Source of the DNA: Guptibacillus hwajinpoensis
GTDB taxonomy: Bacteria; Bacillota; Bacilli; Bacillales; Guptibacillaceae
Reading direction: 5' to 3' (one strand)
NCBI RefSeq assembly: GCF_029277305.1
Contig: NZ_CP119526.1
Length of the DNA stretch: 64,000 nt
The notes beneath the pieces were generated by a model. It was not told the DNA's origin. It worked only from the letters and a program-made list of their open reading frames with translations, and made no database searches. Positions 7,598 through 16,362 of the stretch are shown here, piece by piece (within the stretch, counting starts at the first letter, position 1; each line of letters opens with the position of its first letter). A program made the position numbers and the translations under genes.

Positions 7598-8548
7598 ATG
7601 GCTAATTATTTAGATCCAAACCTGAAAGTGTTTAGTTTAAACTCGAATCCTGACCTTGCCGAAGAAATTGTAGAACATATTGGTGTTCCAATGGGAAAAT
7701 GTTCTGTTGTTCGATTTAGCGACGGAGAAATTCAAATTAACATCGAAGAAAGTATCCGTGGATGTGATGTGTATGTGATTCAATCAACATGTGCGCCTGT
7801 AAATGAGAATATTATGGAACTTCTTATTATGGTTGATGCCTTAAAACGTGCTTCAGCAAAAACCATTAACATTGTCCTTCCATACTACGGTTATGCACGT
7901 CAGGATCGAAAAGCGAGATCACGTGAGCCGATTACAGCTAAGTTAGTTGCAAATCTTCTAGAGGTAGCTGGCGTGACGCGTCTCATTACATTGGATCTTC
8001 ATGCATCGCAAATTCAAGGATTCTTCGACATTCCGGTTGATCAGCTAATGGGTGTACCGACACTTGCTAAACATTTCGAAGAGAAAAACCTGGACGATAT
8101 TGTTGTTGTTTCTCCTGACCATGGTGGAGTGACACGTGCTCGTAAGCTTGCAGAACGACTTAAAGCACCGATTGCAATTATTGATAAGCGCCGTCCTCGT
8201 CCTAACGTTGCAGAGGTAATGAATATCGTAGGTAATATTGAAGGCAAAACGGCTATTATTATTGACGACATCATTGATACAGCTGGCACAATCACACTTG
8301 CAGCTAATGCTCTTATTGAGAATGGAGCAAAAGAAGTATTTGCTTGCTGTACTCACCCAGTTCTTTCTGGTCCTGCTATTGAGCGTATCGACAATTCTAA
8401 GATTAAAGAGCTTGCTATTACAAACACAATTCCGCTACCAGACGAAAAGCGAATTGATAAGATTTCACAACTGTCTGTTGCGCCACTTTTAGGTGAAGCG
8501 ATTATCCGTGTTCATGAGCAACTTTCTGTAAGTAAACTATTTGATTAA
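7598..8548 (+). CDS. prs: Ribose-phosphate pyrophosphokinase Prs
   Basis: A 316-residue class I PRPP synthase that makes PRPP from ribose-5-phosphate and ATP for nucleotide, His and Trp synthesis. Visible are the RFSDGEIQINIEES segment, the PYYGYARQDRKARSREPI flexible loop region, DLHASQIQGFF, and the PRPP loop IIIDDIIDTAGTI (about 215-227). The ATG at 7598 follows ggagggg; the in-frame upstream ATG at 7580 overlaps that site. Its product is the effector of PurR, encoded 3 kb upstream. Confidence 0.97.
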   Translation: MANYLDPNLKVFSLNSNPDLAEEIVEHIGVPMGKCSVVRFSDGEIQINIEESIRGCDVYVIQSTCAPVNENIMELLIMVDALKRASAKTINIVLPYYGYARQDRKARSREPITAKLVANLLEVAGVTRLITLDLHASQIQGFFDIPVDQLMGVPTLAKHFEEKNLDDIVVVSPDHGGVTRARKLAERLKAPIAIIDKRRPRPNVAEVMNIVGNIEGKTAIIIDDIIDTAGTITLAANALIENGAKEVFACCTHPVLSGPAIERIDNSKIKELAITNTIPLPDEKRIDKISQLSVAPLLGEAIIRVHEQLSVSKLFD

Positions 8549-8557
8549 ATAAAATAT

Positions 8558-8583
8558 GTTTATTGCCTACTGATTATGGGTAT
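8558..8583 (+). promoter_or_regulatory. Sigma-B promoter of ctc
   Basis: GTTTAT (8558-8563), 14-nt spacer, GGGTAT (8578-8583) fits the general-stress sigma-B consensus (GTTTAA, 12-15 nt, GGGWAW). ctc is the founding sigma-B target in B. subtilis. Confidence 0.8.
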
Positions 8584-8624
8584 CCATATAGAAGAGTAAA
8601 ACCTAATCAGGAAGGTGATTTCAA

Positions 8625-9275
8625 ATGGCAGCAACATTAAAAGCATTAGATCGTAATACTACAAAAAGAAGCGAACTTAGAACATTGCGTGAAAAAGAAG
8701 AAGGTCTTCCAGCCGTAATCTACGGTAAAGATCGTAAAAGCGCTCCAGTACAAGTTGATGCTTTAGAATTCATTAAAGTTTACCGTGAAGTCGGAAAGAA
8801 CGGTGTAATTGAACTGGATTTTGAAGGTCAAGGTAAATATCCTGTTATGGTTTATGACATGCAGGTTGATTCAATTAAAAATCATGTGCTACACGTTGAT
8901 TTCTATTCTGTTGATCTTAACAAAGAAGTAGAAGCGGAAGTACCAGTTCACTTAAAAGGTGAAGCTGCGGGCAGTAAAGAAGGCGGCGTTGTTCAGCAAA
9001 TGCTTCACGAAATTCTAGTGAAGGCGAAGCCGAACGATTTCCCTGATAGCATTGATGTAGATATTTCTGAACTTAACATCGGGGACGCAGTACAAGCTGG
9101 AGATCTTCCAAAGGGCGATAAGTATGAGATCGTTTTAGACGATGAGGAGCCAATTGCTTCAATCGTACCTCCAACAGAAGAGCCTGTTGAGGATGAAGAA
9201 GAAGCAGATGAAGTGGCTGAAGAGCCGCCAGCTGATAAAGAAGAAACTGACGATGAAACAACGAAAACAGAATAA
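8625..9275 (+). CDS. ctc: 50S ribosomal protein L25/general stress protein Ctc
   Basis: A 216-residue two-domain L25 family protein that binds 5S rRNA under stress. The N-terminal L25 domain (about 1-92) has LREKEEGLPAVIYGKD and the C-terminal TL5 domain (about 96-185) has HEILVKAKPNDFPDSIDVDISELNIGD. A strongly acidic tail (about 180-216) is rich in Glu and Asp. The ATG follows aggaaggtg. A sigma-B promoter precedes it and a terminator follows, so it is probably expressed alone under general stress, perhaps with read-through from prs. Confidence 0.95.
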   Translation: MAATLKALDRNTTKRSELRTLREKEEGLPAVIYGKDRKSAPVQVDALEFIKVYREVGKNGVIELDFEGQGKYPVMVYDMQVDSIKNHVLHVDFYSVDLNKEVEAEVPVHLKGEAAGSKEGGVVQQMLHEILVKAKPNDFPDSIDVDISELNIGDAVQAGDLPKGDKYEIVLDDEEPIASIVPPTEEPVEDEEEADEVAEEPPADKEETDDETTKTE

Positions 9276-9282
9276 ACAACAA

Positions 9283-9314
9283 GGGCGTAACCGAGCAGGT
9301 TACGCCTTTTTTTC
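9283..9314 (+). terminator. Intrinsic terminator after ctc
   Basis: Stem ggcgtaacc/ggttacgcc with loop gagca and seven T. Confidence 0.9.
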
Positions 9315-9334
9315 AAGATATAGGGCCAATAGGT

Positions 9335-9363
9335 GAATAATCCCCCTGTTTTTTGATACGATA
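9335..9363 (+). promoter_or_regulatory. Possible promoter of pth
   Basis: TGATACGAT (9355-9363) is an extended -10. TGAATA at 9335-9340 lies 17 nt upstream of the hexamer. The pair could be read as weak sigma-A or as weak sigma-F/G, so the class is open. Confidence 0.35.
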
Positions 9364-9396
9364 GAAGAAAAGTAATGAAAGGTAGGACGTCATCCG

Positions 9397-9954
9397 TTGA
9401 AATTAATTGTAGGCCTCGGAAATCCCGGGAAGAAATTTGAGCAAACAAGGCATAATGTAGGATTTATGGCAATTGATGAGCTATCAAAAGAGCTTGGCAT
9501 CTCGTTAGATCAAAAGAAATTTCAAGGTGTTTATGGTAAAGGTATCGTAAATGGAGAAGCCGTCTATTTATTAAAACCACAAACGTATATGAACCTGTCT
9601 GGTGAATCAGTACGCCCTCTAATGGAATACTTTAATATTGAGGTTGAAGATTTATTAGTGATTTATGACGATCTTGATCTTCCTACTGGCAAAGTGAGGC
9701 TTCGTCAAAAAGGAAGTGCAGGTGGACATAATGGTATGAAATCCATCATTACGCATGTTCACACGCAAGATTTTAAGAGAGTAAGAATCGGAATTGATCG
9801 TTCTTCACGTCATTCTGTCATAGACTACGTATTAAAGCCGTTTTCTAAAGAAGAGACTGAACCGATTCAGGATGCCATTGAACGTACTGTAAAAGCCTGT
9901 GAAGCTTGGACAACAAATTCTTTTCCAGAAGTTATGAATAAGTTTAACGCTTGA
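9397..9954 (+). CDS. pth: Peptidyl-tRNA hydrolase
   Basis: This 185-residue enzyme releases peptides from stalled or dropped-off peptidyl-tRNA. It has the catalytic His in TRHNVGF (H19), the KPQTYMNLSGE substrate loop, YDDLDLPTGKVRLR and GSAGGHNGMKS. Translation must start at the TTG at 9397 because the domain begins there (LIVGLGNPG) and no in-frame ATG precedes it; aaaggtagg is about 10 nt upstream. Known as spoVC in B. subtilis. Its TGA stop forms part of the -35 element of the fin promoter. Confidence 0.96.
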   Translation: MKLIVGLGNPGKKFEQTRHNVGFMAIDELSKELGISLDQKKFQGVYGKGIVNGEAVYLLKPQTYMNLSGESVRPLMEYFNIEVEDLLVIYDDLDLPTGKVRLRQKGSAGGHNGMKSIITHVHTQDFKRVRIGIDRSSRHSVIDYVLKPFSKEETEPIQDAIERTVKACEAWTTNSFPEVMNKFNA

Positions 9955-9982
9955 ATATCCTTCCATTCTCCCGTCCATACTA
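9952..9982 (+). promoter_or_regulatory. Sigma-F/sigma-G promoter of fin
   Basis: TGAATA (9952-9957), 18-nt spacer, CATACTA (9976-9982) is an exact match to the forespore (sigma-G/F) consensus. The -35 begins with the pth stop codon. The start of transcription would lie about 25 nt before the fin ATG. Confidence 0.85.
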
Positions 9983-10011
9983 ATACAAGATAAGGACAGG
10001 GAGGATCTGTT

Positions 10012-10242
10012 ATGGATATTCATTATGTATGTCGTCACTGTGGGACTGGATTAGGGAAGTTAAATCCTCAAAACGTCTCTACAGACGAACTAGGTTTTCA
10101 ACAGCTTACAGAAGAAGAGAGACAATCCATGATTTACTATCATCAAGATGGCACTATTGAAGTGAAGGCCATATGCGAAGACTGTCATGAGGCGATGGGA
10201 CGTTCACCATCTTTTCATGAGCTTGATACATTTATTCAGTAA
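10012..10242 (+). CDS. fin: Anti-sigma-F factor Fin
   Basis: A 76-residue zinc-binding protein that inhibits sigma-F and so helps the forespore switch to sigma-G. Two Cys pairs are visible: CRHCG near the N-terminus (C7, C10) and CEDC (about C55, C58). The core GFQQLTEEERQSMI and the C-terminal HELDTFIQ match B. subtilis Fin (YabK). The ATG follows gggagg at 8 nt. It has its own forespore-type promoter and its own terminator, in agreement with its role as a sigma-F-induced feedback factor. Confidence 0.95.
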   Translation: MDIHYVCRHCGTGLGKLNPQNVSTDELGFQQLTEEERQSMIYYHQDGTIEVKAICEDCHEAMGRSPSFHELDTFIQ

Positions 10243-10245
10243 GTA

Positions 10246-10273
10246 GCTTTGGGAAGAGAACCAAAGCATTTTT
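10246..10273 (+). terminator. Intrinsic terminator after fin
   Basis: Stem gctttgg/ccaaagc with an 8-nt loop, followed by attttt. Confidence 0.8.
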
Positions 10274-10324
10274 GCGTTCTTAAATGAGAGTAATAGGACG
10301 GGTTATAGAGTGAGAGGGGAGAAT

Positions 10325-13300
10325 ATGCAAACGATGTTAGGTTTAAGAGAATATTTCAGTAAAGGCGATGAATTTCAGTCGGTCTTTTCCGGGGTAGAAG
10401 AGGGTCTTAAAGAACAGCTTGTTGCAGGATTATCTGGATCTGCACGTATGCTTCTTATGGCCTCCCTTTACCATGAAACAAAGCGCCCACAGCTGATCAT
10501 TACACATAATCTGTATCAGGCTCAAAAACTATACGAAGATATGAGCGAGCTGGTCCCTTCTGATGAAGTGTATTTATATCCAGTAAATGAGCTCATTTCT
10601 TCAGAAATTGCTATTGCAAGCCCCGAGTTGAGGGGACAGCGAATGGAAGCCCTAAACTATTGGATGAAGAATAACAATGGGATTGTGATTGCTCCTATTT
10701 CTGGGGTGAGACGGTATCTTCCTCCAAAAGATGTATGGGAGAAGAGTCAAGTCTCCTTCTCAGTAGGTGACGACATTCCGCTTGATCAAACACTAGAAAC
10801 GTTTGTTGCTATGGGGTATGAGCGTGTACCAATGGTTTCGTCCCCTGGTGAATTTAGCGTTCGTGGCGGTATTATCGATATTTATCCACTAACGGAAAAC
10901 AATCCAATTCGAATTGAATTGTTTGATACAGAGGTCGACTCGATTCGATTCTTTGATATTGAATCACAACGATCAGCTAATAAGACCGATCGAATTACGA
11001 TTGGGCCTGCGGATGAAGTTGTTTTGTTTCCTGAGCATTATGAAAAGGGAGCTGATCGACTTCAACAGGAGCTTCAGCTTTCAATGAAGAAGGTTAAGGA
11101 TCAAAAAGCGAAAGAAGCTATGCACTCAAACATCACTTATGAAATCGATCAGTTAAAGAACAAACAAAGTTTCCAGGGTGTTATTAAATACATGGACTTT
11201 TATTATGACCAACCTGCCAGTTTACTAGATTATTTACCTAAGGATGGTCTTGTTGTATTTGACGAAGTGAGTAGAATTCAGGAAATGTCAGCGGATCTGG
11301 ATAAGGAAGAAGCAGAGTGGCAAACAGCCCTTCTTAACCAAGGGGAAATTGTGTCATCCGTTTCCCTATCGAGATCTTATGATACGTTGTTCTCAAAACC
11401 TACTCACTCTACATTGTACCTGTCTATTTTTCTAAGGCATGTTCCTTATACGAATCCAGAGAACATTCTTAATGTATCGAGTAAGGCTATGCAGAATTTC
11501 CACGGGCAAATGAAGGTGCTAAGTACTGAAATTGAACGGTGGAAGAAGAGCGGAATGGCTATCGTATTTCTTGCTGCTTCTGAAGAGCGTCGTAAAAGAC
11601 TTGAACGAGTACTTGAAGATTATGATATTAACGCCATGATGGTTGAACAGGATACGCCTATTTCTCATAAGGAGCCACAGATTTTAATTGGTAGCCTTAA
11701 TGGTGGCTTTGAGCTTCCTATGCAAAAGCTTGCTGTTCTAACTGAAGCTGAAGTCTTTACGAAACAGTCGAAAAAGCCAAGACGTTCTCAGAAGATGTCC
11801 AATGCAGAACGTATTAAAAGTTATTCTGAACTAAAAGTTGGCGATTACATTGTTCACGTAAACCACGGAATAGGAAAATATCTTGGTATTCGTACACTAG
11901 AAGTTAGTGGCATTCATAAAGATTATCTTTATGTGAGCTATGCTGGAAACGACAATTTATATGTTCCTGTTGAACAGATCGATCAGGTTATGAAATATGT
12001 TGGTTCAGAAGGGAAAGAGCCTAAATTATATAAGTTAGGTGGAACAGAATGGAAGAAAGTAAAGCGGAAAGTACAATCTTCTGTTGAGGACATTGCAGAT
12101 GATTTAATCAAGTTATATGCCGAACGTGAGGCGAGTGTTGGTCATAGTTTTGAGAAGGATACGGAAGAGCAGAGAGAGTTTGAAGCAGCCTTTCCTTATC
12201 AAGAAACAGACGATCAGCTTCGCGCCATTCAAGAAATCAAAGAGGACATGGAGAAATCACGACCTATGGATCGCCTATTATGCGGTGACGTAGGATACGG
12301 AAAGACAGAAGTGAGCATTCGTGCGGCCTTTAAAGCTATTATGGATGGAAAGCAAGTTGCTTTCCTTGTCCCGACAACAATCCTAGCTCAACAGCATTTT
12401 GCAACGATACAGGAGCGTTTTGCCGATCATCCAATTAATATTGGATTATTAAGCCGATTTCGTTCACGCAAAGAACAGAATGAAACGCTAAAAGGGTTGA
12501 AAAATGGAACAGTCGACATTGTGATTGGAACTCATAGGCTACTCTCAAAAGATGTCACGTACAATCAGCTAGGACTTCTTATTGTCGATGAAGAACAGCG
12601 CTTTGGTGTAACGCATAAAGAGAAAATTAAGAAGCTAAAAGCAAACGTAGACGTGCTAACACTCACTGCAACACCAATTCCACGGACGCTTCATATGTCA
12701 ATGCTTGGGGTGCGTGATCTTTCAGTTATCGAAACGCCACCAGAGAACCGCTTCCCTGTTCAAACGTATGTTGTCGAATACAGTGGAACTCTTGTAAGAG
12801 AAGCGATTGAACGAGAGCTTGCCAGGGGAGGACAGGTGTACTTCCTATATAATCGGGTGGAATCAATAGAGTATATGACCGATCAAATTAGAACACTCGT
12901 CCCCGAGGCAAGGGTCACCTATGCTCATGGACAGATGAGTGAAACAGAACTTGAGTCAGTCATGATTGATTTTCTTGACGGGAGCTTTGATGTGCTCGTA
13001 AGCACGACCATTATTGAAACGGGAGTGGACATTCCGAACGTAAATACGCTTCTAGTCTATGATGGCGATAAAATGGGACTTTCCCAACTTTATCAGCTAC
13101 GTGGGCGTGTTGGACGTTCCAATCGAGTTGCCTATGCTTATATTACGTATCAAAGAGATAAAGTACTAACAGAGGTAGCGGAGAAGCGATTGCAAGCAAT
13201 TAAAGAATTTACGGAGCTCGGCTCAGGGTTTAAGATTGCGATGCGAGATCTGTCTATTCGGGGAGCAGGTAACTTGCTTGGTGCTGAGCAACATGGCTTT

Positions 13301-13867
13301 ATTGATTCAGTCGGGTTTGATCTTTACTCTCAAATGCTAAAAGATGCAATTGAAGTACGAAAAGGTGACAAGCCAAAGGAAGAAGCATTTACAATCGAAA
13401 TTGATCTTCAAGTGGATGCGTACATTCCAGGAACATACATTGATGATGAGAAGCAAAAAATCGACATGTATAAACGTTTCCGTTCAATTGATTCTCTGAA
13501 GGATATTATGGACTTACAGGATGAGATGATGGATCGTTTTGGGGATTTCCCTGAAGAAGTTGACTACCTTTTCCAAGTTTCACGAATGAAAGAAATTGCG
13601 AAAGAATTAAAGGTTGAGAAAATTGGTCGTAGCAAGAAGGACATACAGCTTCTTTTCCATGAATCCGCTCGCGAAGCAATCGGTGGCGAAACCATTTTTG
13701 ATGTCGCTAACGAATTTGGTAATAAGTTAGCATTGGGCGCCGATGGTGACAAAGTAAAGGTAACGATTAAAGGAAGAGGCCTTGAAACAAAAGATCATTT
13801 GCAACTTGTGGAGAACGTTTTAAAGAAAATGAAGAAGGCGATCAAGCAACCAATCAATGCGAAATAA
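10325..13867 (+). CDS. mfd: Transcription-repair coupling factor Mfd
   Basis: A 1180-residue SF2 translocase that removes RNA polymerase stalled at DNA lesions and recruits UvrA. Domain order is normal: UvrB-like N-terminal module (SGSARMLLMASL, PGEFSVRGGIIDIYPL), the CarD-like RNA polymerase interaction domain (about 498-570, VGDYIVHVNHGIGKYLG), helicase motifs (Walker A CGDVGYGKT near 653, DEEQRFG near 754, LTLTATPIPRT, GRVGRSNRVAYAY), and a C-terminal regulatory domain. The ATG at 10325 is close behind aggggag; a GTG at 10310 is also in frame but overlaps that site. Confidence 0.96.
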   Translation: MQTMLGLREYFSKGDEFQSVFSGVEEGLKEQLVAGLSGSARMLLMASLYHETKRPQLIITHNLYQAQKLYEDMSELVPSDEVYLYPVNELISSEIAIASPELRGQRMEALNYWMKNNNGIVIAPISGVRRYLPPKDVWEKSQVSFSVGDDIPLDQTLETFVAMGYERVPMVSSPGEFSVRGGIIDIYPLTENNPIRIELFDTEVDSIRFFDIESQRSANKTDRITIGPADEVVLFPEHYEKGADRLQQELQLSMKKVKDQKAKEAMHSNITYEIDQLKNKQSFQGVIKYMDFYYDQPASLLDYLPKDGLVVFDEVSRIQEMSADLDKEEAEWQTALLNQGEIVSSVSLSRSYDTLFSKPTHSTLYLSIFLRHVPYTNPENILNVSSKAMQNFHGQMKVLSTEIERWKKSGMAIVFLAASEERRKRLERVLEDYDINAMMVEQDTPISHKEPQILIGSLNGGFELPMQKLAVLTEAEVFTKQSKKPRRSQKMSNAERIKSYSELKVGDYIVHVNHGIGKYLGIRTLEVSGIHKDYLYVSYAGNDNLYVPVEQIDQVMKYVGSEGKEPKLYKLGGTEWKKVKRKVQSSVEDIADDLIKLYAEREASVGHSFEKDTEEQREFEAAFPYQETDDQLRAIQEIKEDMEKSRPMDRLLCGDVGYGKTEVSIRAAFKAIMDGKQVAFLVPTTILAQQHFATIQERFADHPINIGLLSRFRSRKEQNETLKGLKNGTVDIVIGTHRLLSKDVTYNQLGLLIVDEEQRFGVTHKEKIKKLKANVDVLTLTATPIPRTLHMSMLGVRDLSVIETPPENRFPVQTYVVEYSGTLVREAIERELARGGQVYFLYNRVESIEYMTDQIRTLVPEARVTYAHGQMSETELESVMIDFLDGSFDVLVSTTIIETGVDIPNVNTLLVYDGDKMGLSQLYQLRGRVGRSNRVAYAYITYQRDKVLTEVAEKRLQAIKEFTELGSGFKIAMRDLSIRGAGNLLGAEQHGFIDSVGFDLYSQMLKDAIEVRKGDKPKEEAFTIEIDLQVDAYIPGTYIDDEKQKIDMYKRFRSIDSLKDIMDLQDEMMDRFGDFPEEVDYLFQVSRMKEIAKELKVEKIGRSKKDIQLLFHESAREAIGGETIFDVANEFGNKLALGADGDKVKVTIKGRGLETKDHLQLVENVLKKMKKAIKQPINAK

Positions 13868-13875
13868 GGTGAAAC

Positions 13876-13912
13876 TAACCATCAGAGGGGTTTTTTACCC
13901 CACTGATGGTTA
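13876..13912 (+). terminator. Hairpin after mfd, possible terminator
   Basis: Stem taaccatcag-a-gggg/cccc-a-ctgatggtta around a loop of T-residues. It is very stable but has no T-run at the base, so its termination strength is uncertain; it is symmetrical and could act on both strands. Confidence 0.55.
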
Positions 13913-13994
13913 ATTGAACCAGAGGTTTTTTCTGTCTCTCAAGGGAGGGATGAAGACTCTTTTTTGGATGTACAGCACATTTTTGACAGAATTG

Positions 13995-14025
13995 TGAATA
14001 GAACTCATACGTCGAAAAGATACTA
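13995..14025 (+). promoter_or_regulatory. Sigma-G promoter of spoVT
   Basis: TGAATA (13995-14000), 18-nt spacer, GATACTA (14019-14025): six of seven -10 bases match the sigma-G consensus CATACTA. spoVT is a sigma-G gene in B. subtilis. Confidence 0.75.
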
Positions 14026-14106
14026 ATGGAAAGATCATGTAGATTACACCATCTTCACAGTGATTGGAGCAATCTCATACCATTTCCAGAAAGCGAGGCA
14101 ACTTAG

Positions 14107-14637
14107 ATGAAAGCAACAGGTATCGTTCGTCGTATTGATGATTTAGGTCGTGTTGTCATCCCAAAAGAGATTCGCAGAACACTCAGAATCAGAGAAGGAG
14201 ATCCTCTAGAAATATTCGTTGATCGGGAAGGAGAGGTTATCCTTAAGAAATACTCTCCGATTAGCGAGTTAGGGGACTTCGCGAAAGAATATGCAGAATC
14301 ACTTGCAGAACATTCCGGTCATATCGCGCTAATTTCTGATCGTGATGTTTACATTACGACTGCTGGAGGTTCCAAAAAGGATTATCTCAACAAAAGCATT
14401 GGTGATGTAGTCGAAAAAGCGATGACTGAGCGTAGATGTCTATTAAACGAAGATAAATGTGAGCTCATTGAAGGTGTTCCCGTTGATACTGGACATGTGA
14501 TTGCTCCTATCATTGCGAATGGCGATCCAATCGGAACAGTCATATTGCTTGCGAAAGAGGCAGACAAGGTATCTGAATTAGAGCAGAAGCTTGCTGAAAC
14601 AGCTGCTGGTTTTCTTGCGAGACAAATGGAACAATAG
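14107..14637 (+). CDS. spoVT: Forespore transcription regulator SpoVT
   Basis: A 176-residue regulator with an N-terminal AbrB-type swapped-hairpin DNA-binding domain (about 1-50: MKATGIVRRIDDLGRVVIPKE and LRIREGDPLEIFVD) and a C-terminal GAF domain (about 55-176). It tunes sigma-G-dependent genes late in forespore development. Its length and both domains match the B. subtilis protein. The ribosome binding site gcgaggc is modest. A sigma-G promoter precedes it and a terminator follows, making a single-gene unit. Confidence 0.97.
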   Translation: MKATGIVRRIDDLGRVVIPKEIRRTLRIREGDPLEIFVDREGEVILKKYSPISELGDFAKEYAESLAEHSGHIALISDRDVYITTAGGSKKDYLNKSIGDVVEKAMTERRCLLNEDKCELIEGVPVDTGHVIAPIIANGDPIGTVILLAKEADKVSELEQKLAETAAGFLARQMEQ

Positions 14638-14647
14638 AGCAATAAAA

Positions 14648-14673
14648 AGTGGAGGCTTATGCCTCCATTTTTT
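14648..14673 (+). terminator. Intrinsic terminator after spoVT
   Basis: Stem tggaggc/gcctcca with a 4-nt loop and a T-run. Confidence 0.88.
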
Positions 14674-14714
14674 GTGTGTTTCAATGTTTGAAAAGTTTTC
14701 CACTTTTCATCTTA

Positions 14715-14723
14715 TGATATAAT
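14715..14723 (+). promoter_or_regulatory. Extended -10 promoter before the flippase gene
   Basis: TGATATAAT is a full-consensus extended -10 element, about 44 nt before the ATG. TTGAAA at 14688-14693 is too far away (24 nt) to be its -35. Confidence 0.55.
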
Positions 14724-14766
14724 TCGTACATAATAATATGGTTGAATTTACGTTTGGTAGGTGTGT

Positions 14767-16359
14767 ATGACGTCAAATGAAAATCAAAAAGGATTCTGGC
14801 ATGGCGCACTTCTGCTCACCGCAGTAGCTCTTTTTATGAAGGTTTTGAGCGTCGGTTATAGAATTCCTTATCAAAATATAACAGGTGACATCGGGTTTTA
14901 TGTCTATCAACAAATTTATCCCTTTTACTCTATTGCCATTATTCTTGCTACATATGGGTTTCCGGTTGTCATCTCGAGACTTGTTGCTGAACAAATGGCA
15001 AGAAACAATAGCGAGAAGGCAGAGGAAATTTCGCGCTATAGTTATTATGTTCTTACTTTACTTGGACTAATTGGATTTGCGGCTCTTTATATAGGGGCAC
15101 CAGCATTAGCTGATTTAATGGACGATACAGGATTAATCATGCCACTGCGCGCTACAGCATTGTCGTTTCTCATTATGCCTGGTATTGCTTCTATTAGGGG
15201 ATATTTTCAGGGGCACGAAAATGTTATTCCTACTGCATGGTCTCAAGTTACTGAACAGACTGTTCGTGTAATCGCTATTCTTGCCATATCCATTAGTCTC
15301 GTTATGAATGGATATGGAGCTTATTCGACTGGAACAGGTGCAGCACTAGGATCTCTATTGGGCGGAGTTGCTGCACTCGTGCTTCTAGTTGTTGTTCGAA
15401 TAAGAGTGCGTAAAGTACAAGTGATCCCTCGCCGCATTAATGCATTGCGTTTTTGGGGGATTGCACGCAGGCTTTTAACAGAAGGCACACTGATTTGTGT
15501 GAGTGCATTGGTGATGGTGCTCTTTCAGTTAATGGATGCATTAACAATTGTATCGGGTTTATCTGAGTATGGCTTATCATCGATAGAAGCTCGGGAAACC
15601 AAAGGCATATTTGATCGTGGTCAACCTCTCATCCAAGTAGGAACAGTTCTTGCTACATCATTGTCGCTATCGATTGTTCCCGTTATTTCCAAAGCAAGAG
15701 CAGAAAAGAATAACTTGCTCATTCAAGAAAAAGCAGGACTTTCTCTTAAAATAAGCTTTGTTATTGGGCTGTCTGCAGCAGCAGGACTTGTTTGCATTAT
15801 GAGTGAAACCAATACCATGCTTTTTACAGATGATTCACTTTCACGTACGCTTAGCTTTCTTGCAGTTTCAATATTATTTAGTTCGCTCGCTATGACTGCG
15901 GCAAGTATTCTGCAGGGGATTGGGCTTGCAAGAACGGCTGCGCGATATGCTGGATTGGGTATTCTCTTGAAGGGCTTTTTGAACATCGTTCTCGTTCCAA
16001 TTATAGGAATTGACGGCGCTGCAATAGCAACAGTTATTGGACTTGCAACTGTTGCGTTGCTTACGATCTATGCTGTTCATTCTAAAGTCGGGCTTATTCA
16101 ATATCCGTTTCATATTGGTCGTACCATTACAGCGGTGCTCATCATGTGTAGTGCAGTTATTATGCTTCAAATCCTATTTCCTTCAGTAGGTTCAAGAACC
16201 CTAGCTAGTGTATCTGCATTAGGTGGAGCAGTAGTAGGGGCTTCAGTTTTGGGATTAACACTCATGATGATCGGCGTCTTTACGGATAACGAATTAGTGC
16301 AGTTACCCAAAGGCCATAAAATAAGGTTATTACAGAATAACTTAAGAAAAGGAGTCTAA
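14767..16359 (+). CDS. yabM: SpoVB/MurJ-like polysaccharide flippase family membrane protein (YabM)
   Basis: A 530-residue polytopic membrane protein of the MVF/MOP superfamily (SpoVB, MurJ, Wzx), with some 14 hydrophobic segments. Near the N-terminus FMKVLSVGYRIPYQNITGDIGFYVYQQIYPFY is typical for SpoVB-like members. Homologues flip lipid-linked sugars across the membrane; the substrate here is unknown. The ATG at 14767 follows taggtg; a GTG at 14761 overlaps that site. It starts a cluster with yabN and rqcP. MurJ-type wall precursor transport or a spore-specific role are both possible. Confidence 0.88.
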   Translation: MTSNENQKGFWHGALLLTAVALFMKVLSVGYRIPYQNITGDIGFYVYQQIYPFYSIAIILATYGFPVVISRLVAEQMARNNSEKAEEISRYSYYVLTLLGLIGFAALYIGAPALADLMDDTGLIMPLRATALSFLIMPGIASIRGYFQGHENVIPTAWSQVTEQTVRVIAILAISISLVMNGYGAYSTGTGAALGSLLGGVAALVLLVVVRIRVRKVQVIPRRINALRFWGIARRLLTEGTLICVSALVMVLFQLMDALTIVSGLSEYGLSSIEARETKGIFDRGQPLIQVGTVLATSLSLSIVPVISKARAEKNNLLIQEKAGLSLKISFVIGLSAAAGLVCIMSETNTMLFTDDSLSRTLSFLAVSILFSSLAMTAASILQGIGLARTAARYAGLGILLKGFLNIVLVPIIGIDGAAIATVIGLATVALLTIYAVHSKVGLIQYPFHIGRTITAVLIMCSAVIMLQILFPSVGSRTLASVSALGGAVVGASVLGLTLMMIGVFTDNELVQLPKGHKIRLLQNNLRKGV

Positions 16360-16362
16360 GGC

